A stretch of DNA of 51,280 nt, taken from JBBPYC01 sp038200275. Lineage in GTDB: Bacteria; Pseudomonadota; Gammaproteobacteria; Burkholderiales; Burkholderiaceae_C. The stretch spans positions 1-51,280 of the forward strand of contig JBBPYC010000070.1 in NCBI GenBank assembly GCA_038200275.1. Direction: 5' to 3'. The first letter of the stretch is position 1, and every line of letters starts with the position of its first letter. This document shows, piece after piece, positions 10,169 to 18,479 of the stretch. The notes beneath the pieces are model-generated. The model was not told where the DNA came from. It saw nothing but the letters and a program-made list of their open reading frames with translations, and did not search any database. Both the position numbers and the translations under genes were made by a program.

Positions 10169-11095
10169 TCAGGTCTGCCGGCCCCGGCGTCGCGTGGTCG
10201 TGACTAGCGCCACAAGAGCCGCTCCGATCAACGCCATGCTGCCTGGTTCAGGCACCGTGCCTGGACCCTCACAGGCCGGCTGACCGGGTCCGCCGCAAAC
10301 GATTACACCGCCACCCACGAATCCGCCGCCCAGAACCACGGTGTCATTCACCCCCCCGACGTTGTCGCCGTTGCCAACCACCAGCGACTGCAAAGCGCCG
10401 AAGTTGCCGGTGAAATACGCGTGCCACGGGGTGGCGTTGGAGATATCCGCATTGATCAAGGTCGGGAACTGGGTTTGGCCCTGCGCTGTCAACTGCAGAG
10501 TATTAGTATCGAAGATTCCGCCCACGTTGTCGCCCATCACGTTGAGGCCCGGCAGCAGGGAAGTCAGCCAGCCATAGCCGATGGAGCTGTTCGCCTGCTC
10601 CTGCGCAAACAGCCCGCCGCCGCCCGAAACGAAGTTGTTGAGCGTTGCGCCATTGACGTTGACCGGCGCCAGTTGCGCATCGGTGATGCCGCCACTGACA
10701 TTCCCTGACACAGTAGGCATATAGATCAGTCCGGCGGTATTCACGTTGACCGTGCCCGTGCCACTGAAGAAGTTAGTGATGTCGGTTACGCCAGTCAGAG
10801 ACACCGCCGTCCAGCCCGCGAGGCCTGCCAACGTGAAGGAATTGGTGTAAGCGGCTGACGCCGTGCTTCCGTTACAGCCGAGACAGACGGCCTGCCTGTT
10901 GCCATTGCTAACCGCGTTGCCGATATTGGTGAAGGCCTGTTGCATGAACCTCCAGCCGGTGAAGTTCTGGGTGCTATTGCCCGATCCATGGTCGTCGGCA
11001 TCGGTGCCGGCAATGAGAATCGGTCCCGCATGTGCCGCACCGGCAAGACCAGCTGCCACGGCGGCAGCGGCCAGCAGCAATCGATTGATTTTCAT
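10169..11095 (-). CDS. PEP-CTERM sorting-domain surface protein
   Basis: A 308-residue exported protein: signal peptide MKINRLLLAAAAVAAGLAGAAHA, a Gly/Asn/Thr-rich body with repeated NGDNVGG/GDNVGG stretches, and a C-terminal sorting signal made of VPEPGS, a hydrophobic helix and TTTRRRGR. PEP-CTERM proteins are handled by exosortase EpsH/XrtA and tied to exopolysaccharide and floc formation; no exosortase gene is in this window. The body starts with an ILIAGTDADDHG motif, and the central function is unknown to me. ATG 11095 is preferred to an ATG five codons upstream because GGAG lies about nine bases before it and the signal peptide begins there. A sigma-54-type promoter lies about 75 bp upstream. 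Confidence 0.85.
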   Translation of the reverse strand: MKINRLLLAAAAVAAGLAGAAHAGPILIAGTDADDHGSGNSTQNFTGWRFMQQAFTNIGNAVSNGNRQAVCLGCNGSTASAAYTNSFTLAGLAGWTAVSLTGVTDITNFFSGTGTVNVNTAGLIYMPTVSGNVSGGITDAQLAPVNVNGATLNNFVSGGGGLFAQEQANSSIGYGWLTSLLPGLNVMGDNVGGIFDTNTLQLTAQGQTQFPTLINADISNATPWHAYFTGNFGALQSLVVGNGDNVGGVNDTVVLGGGFVGGGVIVCGGPGQPACEGPGTVPEPGSMALIGAALVALVTTTRRRGRQT

Positions 11096-11180
11096 AATGA
11101 AGAGCTCCAACAGTAGGGTTTGAATTTATTAACCTGTGGAGCTCAACACTCGCCGTGCCACCGCAGCCACGAGCGATAAC

Positions 11181-11196
11181 AGCAAATAGCACGCCA
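11181..11196 (-). promoter_or_regulatory. Sigma-54-type promoter of the PEP-CTERM gene
   Basis: On the minus strand TGGCGTGCTATTTGCT matches the -24/-12 consensus (TGGC, five-base spacer, TTGC-T) with exact spacing. Transcription would begin near 11170, giving a 5' leader of about 75 bases with GGAG before ATG 11095. RpoN control of PEP-CTERM genes, via the PrsK/PrsR pair, is known in floc-forming betaproteobacteria; its application here is inference. Confidence 0.6.
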
Positions 11197-11199
11197 ATT

Positions 11200-11340
11200 T
11201 CGGAACAAGGCAAATTAGTTCAATAAATCAATGACTTGTATCTAAACATTGATAAACAGAAGAGAAAGAAGGAAGTATTTTGTAAAAGATTTCGACAGTT
11301 GTAAATAGTTATTTACTTTTGATTCGATTCAATCAATAGG
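11200..11340. promoter_or_regulatory. AT-rich upstream region with inverted repeats
   Basis: This stretch is much richer in A and T than the rest of the window and contains no gene. It holds GTAAATA-GT-TATTTAC at 11301-11316 and TTGATT-N6-AATCAA just after it (about 11319-11336). It lies 5-160 bp upstream of the -24 element of the PEP-CTERM promoter, where an enhancer-binding protein or bending protein would act. No named binding motif is recognised. Confidence 0.4.
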
Positions 11341-11480
11341 CTCCGGAGCGACAAAGAAGATGACGTGTTGTCGAAGGTTTATTGCTTTCATTTGCTCTGG
11401 AACAGATAGCCGTTCGGATCCACTTGCCCGGCGCCTGCGATACGCAAGTCAAAGCCACGCAGGAGACGCAGCGAATTTAT

Positions 11481-12860
11481 TCAAAACGGCAGCTTGGGGA
11501 TGCCGCCCCCCTTGCCACCCGCGCCGCCGCCCATGCGCTTCATCATCTTCATCAGGCCGCCGCCCTTCATCTTCTTCATCATCGTCTGCATCTGGCCGAA
11601 TTCGTTGAGCAGGCGGTTCACTTCCTGCACGTGCACGCCAGCACCAGCCGCGACGCGGCGCTTGCGGGTGGCTTTCAACAACTCGGGTTTGCGACGCTCC
11701 TGCGGCGTCATGCTCTGCACAATGCCTTCCTTCCTGCGAATGTCGCGCTCGGCCTTCTCCATGTCGACCTGACCGGCTTTGGCAGACAGCTGGCTAGGCA
11801 GCTTGTCCATGAAGCTCGACAAGCCTCCCATCTGCTTCATCTGCTGCAGCTGACTGAGGAAGTCGTTTAGGTCGAAGCCTTCCCCGCTCTTGACTTTGGC
11901 CGCAAGCTTCTGTGCCGCTTGCATGTCGACGCCGGCCGTAACCTGCTCCACCAGCGCGACGATGTCGCCCATGCCGAGGATGCGGCCCGCATGCCGTTCG
12001 GCGTCGAACACTTCGAGCCCGTCGATCTTCTCGCTGGTGCCCGCAAATTTGATCGGCGCGCCGGTGATGTGGCGCACGCTGAGTGCGGCGCCGCCGCGTG
12101 AGTCACCGTCGGTCTTGGTCAGCACGATGCCCGTGAGCGGCAACGCGTCGCTGAACGCTTTTGCGGTGTTGACCGCGTCCTGGCCTTGCATCGCATCGAC
12201 CACGAACAAGGTCTCGGCCGGCTTCAATACTGCATGCAGATCCTTGATCTCACGCATCAGCACTTCGTCGATTGCCAGACGCCCGGCGGTGTCGACCAAC
12301 AGCACGTCGAAGTAGTGGCGCTTCGCATGGTCGAGCGCAGCACGCGCGATGTCGAGCGGCTTTTGATCCGGTGTGCTCGGAAACCATTCGGCGCCGGCTT
12401 GGGCCGTCACCACCTTCAACTGCTCGATCGCGGCTGGGCGGTAAACGTCGCCCGAGACCGTCAGCACCTTCTTCTTGCGCTTCTGGATCAGGTGCCGCGC
12501 GAGCTTGGCGGTGGTTGTGGTCTTGCCCGCGCCTTGCAAGCCGGCCATGAGGATCACCACCGGAGGCTGCGCGGCCAGGTTGATGTCGGCGATTCCGGCC
12601 CCCATCGTCGCGACCAGTTCGCGGTTCACGATCCCGACCAGCGCCTGGCCCGGCGAGAGCGAGCCCATCACGTCGGCGCCGAGCGCTTTTTCTTTTACCT
12701 TCGCTACAAACTCGCGCACCACGGGCAACGCCACATCGGCTTCCAGCAGCGCCATGCGCACTTCGCGCAGCATGTCAGTGACGTTGTTTTCCGTGATGCG
12801 CGCTTGGCCGCGCATTTCCTTCACGAGCCGAGAGAGTTTGTCGCTGAGCGCGGAAGCCAT
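11481..12860 (-). CDS. ffh: Signal recognition particle GTPase Ffh
   Basis: Ffh binds 4.5S RNA and signal sequences of nascent membrane proteins and docks with FtsY. The 459 residues show the N domain, then the G domain with P-loop GLQGAGKTTTTAK, DVYRPAA, DTAGRLA and TKTDGDSRGG. The Met-rich M domain at about 330-435 has the RNA-binding stretch ending in RVAAGAGVHVQEVNRLL, and the end is Gly/Met/Lys-rich. Length is normal for the family. ATG 12860 begins MASALSDKLSRLVKEMRG, the usual start. It is divergent from the ypjD-like gene, an arrangement common in proteobacteria. No SRP RNA gene is seen nearby. Confidence 0.97.
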   Translation of the reverse strand: MASALSDKLSRLVKEMRGQARITENNVTDMLREVRMALLEADVALPVVREFVAKVKEKALGADVMGSLSPGQALVGIVNRELVATMGAGIADINLAAQPPVVILMAGLQGAGKTTTTAKLARHLIQKRKKKVLTVSGDVYRPAAIEQLKVVTAQAGAEWFPSTPDQKPLDIARAALDHAKRHYFDVLLVDTAGRLAIDEVLMREIKDLHAVLKPAETLFVVDAMQGQDAVNTAKAFSDALPLTGIVLTKTDGDSRGGAALSVRHITGAPIKFAGTSEKIDGLEVFDAERHAGRILGMGDIVALVEQVTAGVDMQAAQKLAAKVKSGEGFDLNDFLSQLQQMKQMGGLSSFMDKLPSQLSAKAGQVDMEKAERDIRRKEGIVQSMTPQERRKPELLKATRKRRVAAGAGVHVQEVNRLLNEFGQMQTMMKKMKGGGLMKMMKRMGGGAGGKGGGIPKLPF

Positions 12861-13001
12861 GAGGTGTTGATGAGTCCGGTGGGAAAAGTGGGTGCGGCCG
12901 GTGCGCTCTGCGCGTGAGCCGAATGTCTGTGCAATGCAGCGGAGAAACCTGCTTTTTCAGCGCCCACACCCGGGCCGCTTTCAGAGGGCCAAGCCGTTAA
13001 A

Positions 13002-13835
13002 ATGCCATCAATGATTCTAGCCAGCGCCCATCCAGCCGGCGTTCTGCTGCCACTCGCCAGCGCGCTGGCTTATGCCGTGCCGGCGCTGCGCCGAGCCACC
13101 ACCCATGGGCAGAGTCGTGGCTTGCTGGTTGCCGCTTGGTTGTTGCACGCAGGCGCATTGGCAAGTGGCCTGCTGATGGGCGATCCACGCTTCGGTTTCG
13201 CTTCCGCACTCTCGGTCACGGCTTGGCTCGTGCTGTCGGTCTATGCGGTGGAAATCCGTTTTTTCCCTGCCTTGCAAGGCCAGAGGATTCTGGCGGGGTT
13301 TTGCGCAGTAGCGGTGTTGCTCCCGTTGCCGTTTCCGGGCGCGCTCCTGCATGTGACCGCATCCGCTTGGCTGCCGCTGCACTTGGCACTTGCGGTAGCG
13401 TGCTATGGGTTGTTCGCCGTCGCCGTAGCGCATGCGGCGTTGATGACACGTGCAGAGCGGCGCATGCGTGAGGTATCGGCCGCCACATCGCCCGGAGGGC
13501 TGCCGCTGCTGACGCTGGAGCGGCTGACGTTTCGCTTCGTGACCGCCGGCTTCGTGCTGTTGAGCGCTACCTTGCTCGCTGGCTGGGTGTTCGGCGACCA
13601 TCTGTACGGCAGCGCGGGTGCCCAGGGGTCGGCGCATCGCGGGGTGTGGGACCACAAGACGGTTTTTTCCGTGCTGGCCTGGGCCACGTTTGCGGCGCTG
13701 CTGGTAGGGCGTTCGCGCTTTGGCTGGCGGGGGCCGGCAGCGGTTCGCATGTTGTATGTGGGCGCTGGGCTACTGCTCTTGTCCTACATCGGATCACGCT
13801 TCGTGCTCGAAGTGGTTTTGGGGCGTTCTCCATGA
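13002..13835 (+). CDS. CcsA/YpjD-family inner-membrane protein
   Basis: A 277-residue polytopic protein of the cytochrome c assembly (CcsA/CcmC-like) family, related to E. coli YpjD (CorE), which is also encoded beside ffh. About eight hydrophobic segments are visible. A conserved region near the C-terminus, GAQGSAHRGVWDHKTVFSVLAW, carries the His-Trp/His features of the family. E. coli YpjD has been linked to divalent cation transport, so the heme-handling role is uncertain. The start is ATG 13002 or ATG 13011 three codons later; neither has a strong ribosome binding site. Its stop overlaps the next start (ATGA). Confidence 0.82.
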   Translation: MPSMILASAHPAGVLLPLASALAYAVPALRRATTHGQSRGLLVAAWLLHAGALASGLLMGDPRFGFASALSVTAWLVLSVYAVEIRFFPALQGQRILAGFCAVAVLLPLPFPGALLHVTASAWLPLHLALAVACYGLFAVAVAHAALMTRAERRMREVSAATSPGGLPLLTLERLTFRFVTAGFVLLSATLLAGWVFGDHLYGSAGAQGSAHRGVWDHKTVFSVLAWATFAALLVGRSRFGWRGPAAVRMLYVGAGLLLLSYIGSRFVLEVVLGRSP

Positions 13836-14074
13836 AGTTTCTGGTTGTGATTGTGGTGTTGCTGATTGCGTTCTGGTTGTGGCGCGCCGCGCGGGAGACT
13901 GGCCGTGCCGAGCCGCCACGCGGGCCGGCCGCGCCCAGGCCAGAGCCGCCCCGGCTCGAGATGGTGCGCTGCGAGACCTGCGGCATTCATTTGCCCGAAG
14001 CCGACGCGGTGCGAGCAAACGCCGCTTACTACTGCAGCGTCGAACATCTGAATCAGGCCGAACGCGCGCCCTGA
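13832..14074 (+). CDS. Small PP0621-family membrane-anchored protein with Cys pair
   Basis: An 80-residue protein: one N-terminal membrane helix (MKFLVVIVVLLIAFWLW), a Pro/Arg-rich linker, then RCETCGIHLPEADAV and YYCSVEHL. The CxxC followed by Cys and His looks like a small treble-clef or zinc-ribbon site. The layout matches the PP0621 family, usually encoded just before pilS in beta- and gammaproteobacteria, as here. The function is unknown. The start overlaps the preceding stop by four bases, so it is translationally coupled to the YpjD-like gene. Confidence 0.8.
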   Translation: MKFLVVIVVLLIAFWLWRAARETGRAEPPRGPAAPRPEPPRLEMVRCETCGIHLPEADAVRANAAYYCSVEHLNQAERAP

Positions 14075-14104
14075 GCCGCCTTTCGCGACGAGACTGCCGC
14101 CCTG

Positions 14105-15849
14105 ATGCGCTTTGCCACCACGCCGGCCGATGGGCGCGATGCGCAGCGCTCGTGGTTCGAGCCGTCCAATCTGGGCCCGAACACGCTGACGGCGCCGAAC
14201 GACGAAGTGTTCGTGCGGCTATGGCAAGGCTTCATGACGGCCCGCGTGCTGATGGCACTGGCGATCAGCCTGCTGCAACTCGTCATCGTGGCACTCGGCC
14301 AGGCGGTCGACCCGGTGGTGTTGATGCTGTGCGCGGCCTATGTGGCCGCCACGCTCGGCATGCGGTTGAAGGGGCAGCCCTTGGCCGTCGGCCAGACGTT
14401 CGGGCGCCAATGGCTTCTCACGGCCGGCGTCGACATCGCGATGTGTTCGCTGTTGCAACTGCTCCAGCCGGGCACGTTGAACTACACGCCGCTGTTTGCG
14501 ATGCCGCTGCTGCTGGTGGCGGTGCTGGGCTCTTTGCGGCTTGCGCTGGGCACCGCAGCGGGCATCGCATTGCTGGTGCTGGCTGGGGCTGCCTGGGCCA
14601 GCTGGAGCGCTCCTTCCGAAGCGGCACCGCGCTATGTGGAAGCGGCGCTGGTGGCGACTGCTTACTTCGTGATGGCGCTTGTCGTGAACCAGCTGGCTGC
14701 GCGGCTTGCGCAGGAAGAGCGGCTGGCGCGCCGCAACCAGTCTGCAGCACAGTTGCAGACTCAGGTCAACGAACTGGTGATCGAGACGCTTGCCGACGGC
14801 GTGGCGGTGGTCGACCGCGACGGCATCGCACGCGCGCTGAACCCGGCCGCGCGTGCAATGTTGGGCAGCATGCAGCAGACCGCACGGGTGCCGTTCGGCC
14901 TGAGCGCAGAGCCGGGCTGGTGGCCGCTGCTGGACTTGGTGCAAGCCGCGTTCGAGGACCCGCGCAGCAAACCCGCCGATGTCGTAATCGATCATGCCGC
15001 GCAGGGCCTCCGTCGGCTGGTGGCGAGAGCCTGTGCGTGCTGTTCCTGCACGATCTGCGCGAGATGGAAGCACGCCTGCGCACCGAAAAACTCGCTGCGA
15101 TGGGCCGCATGTCGACCGCCGTCGCGCATGAGATTCGCAATCCGCTCGCCGCCATCATGCAGGCCAACGCGCTGCTCGATGAGGACTTGGTCGACCCGCA
15201 GCACAAGCGGCTCACGGCCATGGTCCAGCAAAACGCCCAGCGGCTCGCACGCATTACCGAGGAGGTGCTGGACATCTCACGGGTGCAGCAACAACAACAC
15301 GACGGGATGGAGCCTGCATCACCAGCAAGTTTGCTCGCGCTGGATGCAGCCGTGACGGCCATCTGCGCCGAATGGAGCGCCACCGCACGGCAGCGCCACC
15401 GCTTCGTGCAAACGCATCTGGCGACCGCGCCCAGCCATGTCGCGTTCGATCCAGAGCACTTGCGTCGGGTATTGGTGAACCTGCTGGACAACGCGGCGCG
15501 CTATGCCGGGGTGTTCGAGGATTCGCTGCAAGCAAACAGTTGGCTGTCCGAATCGGGCCAGGCGCATCTGCGCGTCTGGAGCGACGGTGCGCCGCTCGAG
15601 CCGGCCGTCGAGCAGCATTTGTTCGAGCCGTTTTTCTCGTCCGAGAGCCGCTCGACCGGGCTTGGCCTCTACATCTGCCGGGAGCTGTGCGAGCGGCACG
15701 GCGCGTCCATGGGCTATCGGCGCGAACTGGCCCAGACCCAACGCGGGCCGCTGTCGGGCAACGCGTTCGTCGTGTCGTTTCGGCTGCCAGCGCTCGATCT
15801 GGACCTGCACGCGCCAACCGAGCCGGGCGATCTCGCTGCACTGGCGTAG
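14105..15849 (+). pseudogene. pilS: Sensor kinase PilS, interrupted by a frameshift
   Basis: PilS is the membrane kinase that, with PilR, controls type IV pilin transcription. The N-terminal frame (from ATG 14105) holds about six membrane helices and a PAS-like part (LADGVAVVDRDGIARALNPAARAML). The C-terminal frame, offset, holds REMEARLRTEKLAAMGRMSTAVAHEIRNPLAAI cut at the H-box and the ATPase domain (NLLDNAARYA, STGLGLYICRELC) to 15849. The frames switch between about 15000 and 15030, after GLRRL and before GESLCVLFLHDL. The total of 1745 nt is one base short of whole codons, so a one-base loss, or an assembly error, would explain it. The full length of about 581 codons is normal. Confidence 0.8.
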
Positions 15850-15878
15850 CGTCCCGCCTCCAACCCTGCGAACTCGAC

Positions 15879-17423
15879 ATGACCGTGACTCCTTCATCCC
15901 ACCCCGCCAGCGGCAGCCAAAAGACACCCCGCGTGCTCGTGATCGACGATGAGCCGGACCTGCGCACCTTGTACGAGCTGAGCCTGTTGCGGGAAGGCTA
16001 CCGCGTCGACACCGCGGCCGACGTGGCCGAGGCGCTTGCACAGCTCGACGCACAGCGCTACGACGCGGTGATCTCCGACATGCGGCTGCCCGACGGTTCC
16101 GGCCTTGAGGTGCTGCGCCGATTGAAGGCGCAGGCCAGAGACGAGCGCTGCATCGTGATCACCGCACATGGCTCGGCCGAGAATGCGGTGGAAGCGCTCA
16201 AATGCGGCGCATTCGACTATCTGACGAAGCCGGTCGATTTGAAGCAATTTCGTGCCGCAGTGGCGCAGGCGGTGCGGGCCGAGGGGGTGGCGTTGCCAGC
16301 TGCCTCGTCGGTGGGCACCGGCCCGGCCAGCAGACAACGCACCGGTCAGACGGCTGCCCCCATATCAACCGCAGCGCCGACCGGCGGGTCTGCCGCACTC
16401 GCGCGCATGGTGGGCGAGTCGGACGTGATGTTGGCCGTCAAGCAGCGCATTGCGCGTGTGGCACAAAGCATGGCGCCGGTGCTGGTGCGCGGCGAATCGG
16501 GCACCGGCAAAGAGCTGGTTGCACGCGCGCTGCATGCGAATAGTCATCGCAGCGACGGGCCGCTGGTGGCGGTGAACTGCGGCGCGATTCCCGAGAACCT
16601 GCTCGAGGCCGAGTTTTTCGGCGCCAAGAAAGGCGCCTACACCGGGGCTGATCAGGACCGTGAAGGCTACTTTCAGGCCGCGCGTGCCGGCACCCTGTTT
16701 CTCGACGAGATCGGGGACTTGCCGCTGGCAATGCAGGCCAAGCTGCTGCGCGCGATCCAGGAACGCAGCGTCCGGCCGATCGGCTCCATCGCAGAAGACG
16801 CGGTCGACGTGCGCATCGTCAGCGCCACCCACAAGGATCTCGGCGCCGAGGTCAAGGCGGGCCGCTTTCGGCAGGACCTCTACTACCGGCTGAACGTCAT
16901 CGAGCTGCAGATCCCCCCGCTGCGCGAGCGGCGCGGCGACTTGCCCGCGTTGTGCGATGCGTTGCTGCAGCGCATCGCGGCCGACTCCGGTCTGACCGAG
17001 CCGCCAGAACTGGCGCCGCAGGTGTTCGAGCAGATTGCACGGCACCCGCTGCCCGGCAATGTGCGCGAATTGGAGAACTTGTTGCACCGGGCGATGGCGC
17101 TTGACGACGGCGAATTGCTGCATGTGGAGCGCAACAGCCTTGGCGAAGACAGCCGCGAGATGCCGCTGGAGGCCATATCCCCGCTTTCTTCCACAACCAC
17201 AGAGGCCATACCTGCACCCGTGCCTGCAGCAGACGGCCCGCTGCCAAGCGACTTGCAAGCGTTTCTCGACCTGCAAGAGCGCGACATCCTGGTGCGCGCC
17301 TTGCAGGAGACGGGCTTCAACCGCACGGCGACCGCGGCTCGGCTCGGCATTTCATTGCGCCAGATCCGCTACCGGATTGCGCGGCTCGGCATCGCGGTGC
17401 CGCAGGGCGACGAGTCCGAATGA
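15879..17423 (+). CDS. pilR: Sigma-54-dependent response regulator PilR
   Basis: PilR is an enhancer-binding protein that activates pilA from a sigma-54 promoter after phosphorylation by PilS. The 514 residues comprise a receiver domain (VIDDEPD, D67, K117 region YLTKPVD), a Thr/Ala-rich linker, and an AAA+ domain with GESGTGKE and a sigma-54 loop reading GAYTGA. Phe-to-Tyr is a tolerated natural form of GAFTGA. LFLDEIGDLP is the Walker B, and the C-terminal Fis-type HTH includes NRTATAARLGISLRQIRYRI. The start at 15879 gives a normal receiver N-terminus, and the longer frame upstream overlaps pilS out of frame. The stop overlaps ampD (ATGA). No pilin gene is in the window. Confidence 0.94.
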   Translation: MTVTPSSHPASGSQKTPRVLVIDDEPDLRTLYELSLLREGYRVDTAADVAEALAQLDAQRYDAVISDMRLPDGSGLEVLRRLKAQARDERCIVITAHGSAENAVEALKCGAFDYLTKPVDLKQFRAAVAQAVRAEGVALPAASSVGTGPASRQRTGQTAAPISTAAPTGGSAALARMVGESDVMLAVKQRIARVAQSMAPVLVRGESGTGKELVARALHANSHRSDGPLVAVNCGAIPENLLEAEFFGAKKGAYTGADQDREGYFQAARAGTLFLDEIGDLPLAMQAKLLRAIQERSVRPIGSIAEDAVDVRIVSATHKDLGAEVKAGRFRQDLYYRLNVIELQIPPLRERRGDLPALCDALLQRIAADSGLTEPPELAPQVFEQIARHPLPGNVRELENLLHRAMALDDGELLHVERNSLGEDSREMPLEAISPLSSTTTEAIPAPVPAADGPLPSDLQAFLDLQERDILVRALQETGFNRTATAARLGISLRQIRYRIARLGIAVPQGDESE

Positions 17424-18040
17424 GCGAACCTGACGTCGCCGCCGGGGCGCCACCACTGTGGCATGACGGCTGGCTCCGCAGCGCACAGCGGCTCGATTCG
17501 CCGAACTTCGGCGCGCGGCCGAGCAACGCGTCCATCGACCTGATCGTGCTGCACTCGATCAGTCTGCCGCCGGGGTGCTTCGCTGGCGACGCGGTACTGC
17601 AGCTGTTTCGCAATGCGCTCGACTGGGATGCGCATCCTTATTTCGCACAAATTCGCAGCCTTGAAGTGTCGACGCATTTCTTTCTGCGGCGTAACGGCGC
17701 GCTGTGGCAATGCGTGAGCTGCGACCAGCGCGCCTGGCATGCAGGCGCATCCCATTGGCGCGGGCGTGACAACTGCAACGACGACTCGATCGGCATCGAA
17801 CTCGAAGGCCTCGAGGGAGCACATTTCGAGCCAGCGCAGTACAACGCACTCAATGCACTGTGCCGACAGATCGCGCTGCACTATCCAGTGCACCACGTGG
17901 CCGGGCACGAACACATTGCGCCGGGGCGCAAGTGCGATCCCGGCACCGGCTTCGACTGGGCGCGGCTGCAAGCAGACACCGGCTGGCCGACCAGCCGGTT
18001 CCCACCTGGCGTGACTTGCAGCCAACACTCGCACAAATAA
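17420..18040 (+). CDS. ampD: 1,6-anhydro-N-acetylmuramyl-L-alanine amidase AmpD
   Basis: AmpD is a cytoplasmic zinc amidase that cleaves the peptide from anhydromuramyl-peptides during peptidoglycan recycling. The 206 residues carry the Amidase_2 fold: LIVLHSISLPPG with the first zinc His, STHFFLRRNGALWQCV, NCNDDSIGIELEG with the catalytic-region Glu, and VAGHEHIAPGRKCDPGTGFDW with the second His, Lys and the final Asp/Cys ligand region. Length is that of bacterial AmpD. The start overlaps the pilR stop by four bases, and the pilR-ampD order is common in Burkholderiales. There is no ampR or ampC nearby. Confidence 0.94.
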   Translation: MSEPDVAAGAPPLWHDGWLRSAQRLDSPNFGARPSNASIDLIVLHSISLPPGCFAGDAVLQLFRNALDWDAHPYFAQIRSLEVSTHFFLRRNGALWQCVSCDQRAWHAGASHWRGRDNCNDDSIGIELEGLEGAHFEPAQYNALNALCRQIALHYPVHHVAGHEHIAPGRKCDPGTGFDWARLQADTGWPTSRFPPGVTCSQHSHK

Positions 18041-18479
18041 GTTTCGCCGCTGCCAGCTGGCCGGGCGCCTACCCCAAGCCCCTGGCGCAGTCTCGCTCGG
18101 ACCTTTCCAGGAACGCAGCAACGGCGCGGGCTGCGAGCCCGAATCCGGCGCGATTCCGCGTATTGACTGGCGCTCGGCAGCGATCGCTCGGCTTCGCCGG
18201 GGATTGCCACCGATTCGCGAGTAACGCGGCCGGGCAGCCGTCATCATCTGCTGAGCTTAACAACAGGTCCTGCGATACGTGTACGCTACCAGTAGTGTCT
18301 TGTACTGGGCCGAGACGCTAGATATAGTGGCCTGATGCCCTCGTCGGATGCAGCTCAAAAGCGCTGCAGGTTCTTTTTCCCGATTGGACGGCGCGTGTTT
18401 TTCATTGTTCCAACACAGCCGCTGTCCACAGTTTTTCTTCATTTCGTCCACTGACTCAAACCCAGGAGCTGACCCTTCC
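18041..18479. other. Intergenic region before nrdA
   Basis: This stretch of 439 bp holds no supported gene. It contains a pair of NrdR-type boxes at 18283-18330 and an AGGAG about a dozen bases before the nrdA ATG at 18480. Small hairpins such as CGGGCT-GCG-AGCCCG at 18127-18141 may end ampD transcription, without a T-tract. Confidence 0.6.
18283..18330 (+). promoter_or_regulatory. Tandem NrdR boxes upstream of nrdAB
   Basis: Box 1, ACGCTACCAGTAGTGT (18283-18298), and box 2, ACGCTAGATATAGTGG (18315-18330), match the NrdR consensus ACACTATATATAGTGT at 12 and 13 of 16 positions by eye. They start exactly 32 bp apart, the three-helical-turn spacing typical of NrdR operators. NrdR represses ribonucleotide reductase genes; nrdR itself is not in the window. 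Confidence 0.8.

Noticed and set aside
12880..12895. GTGGGAAAAGTGGG near the start of ffh, resembling MraZ boxes
   Set aside because: Only two boxes, at 9-bp spacing, and no link to the dcw promoter.
13720..15000. Upstream part of the 709-codon frame that contains the PilS kinase domain
   Set aside because: Before about 15000 this frame is Arg/Ala/Gly-rich out-of-frame translation of the PP0621-like gene and the pilS N-terminus.
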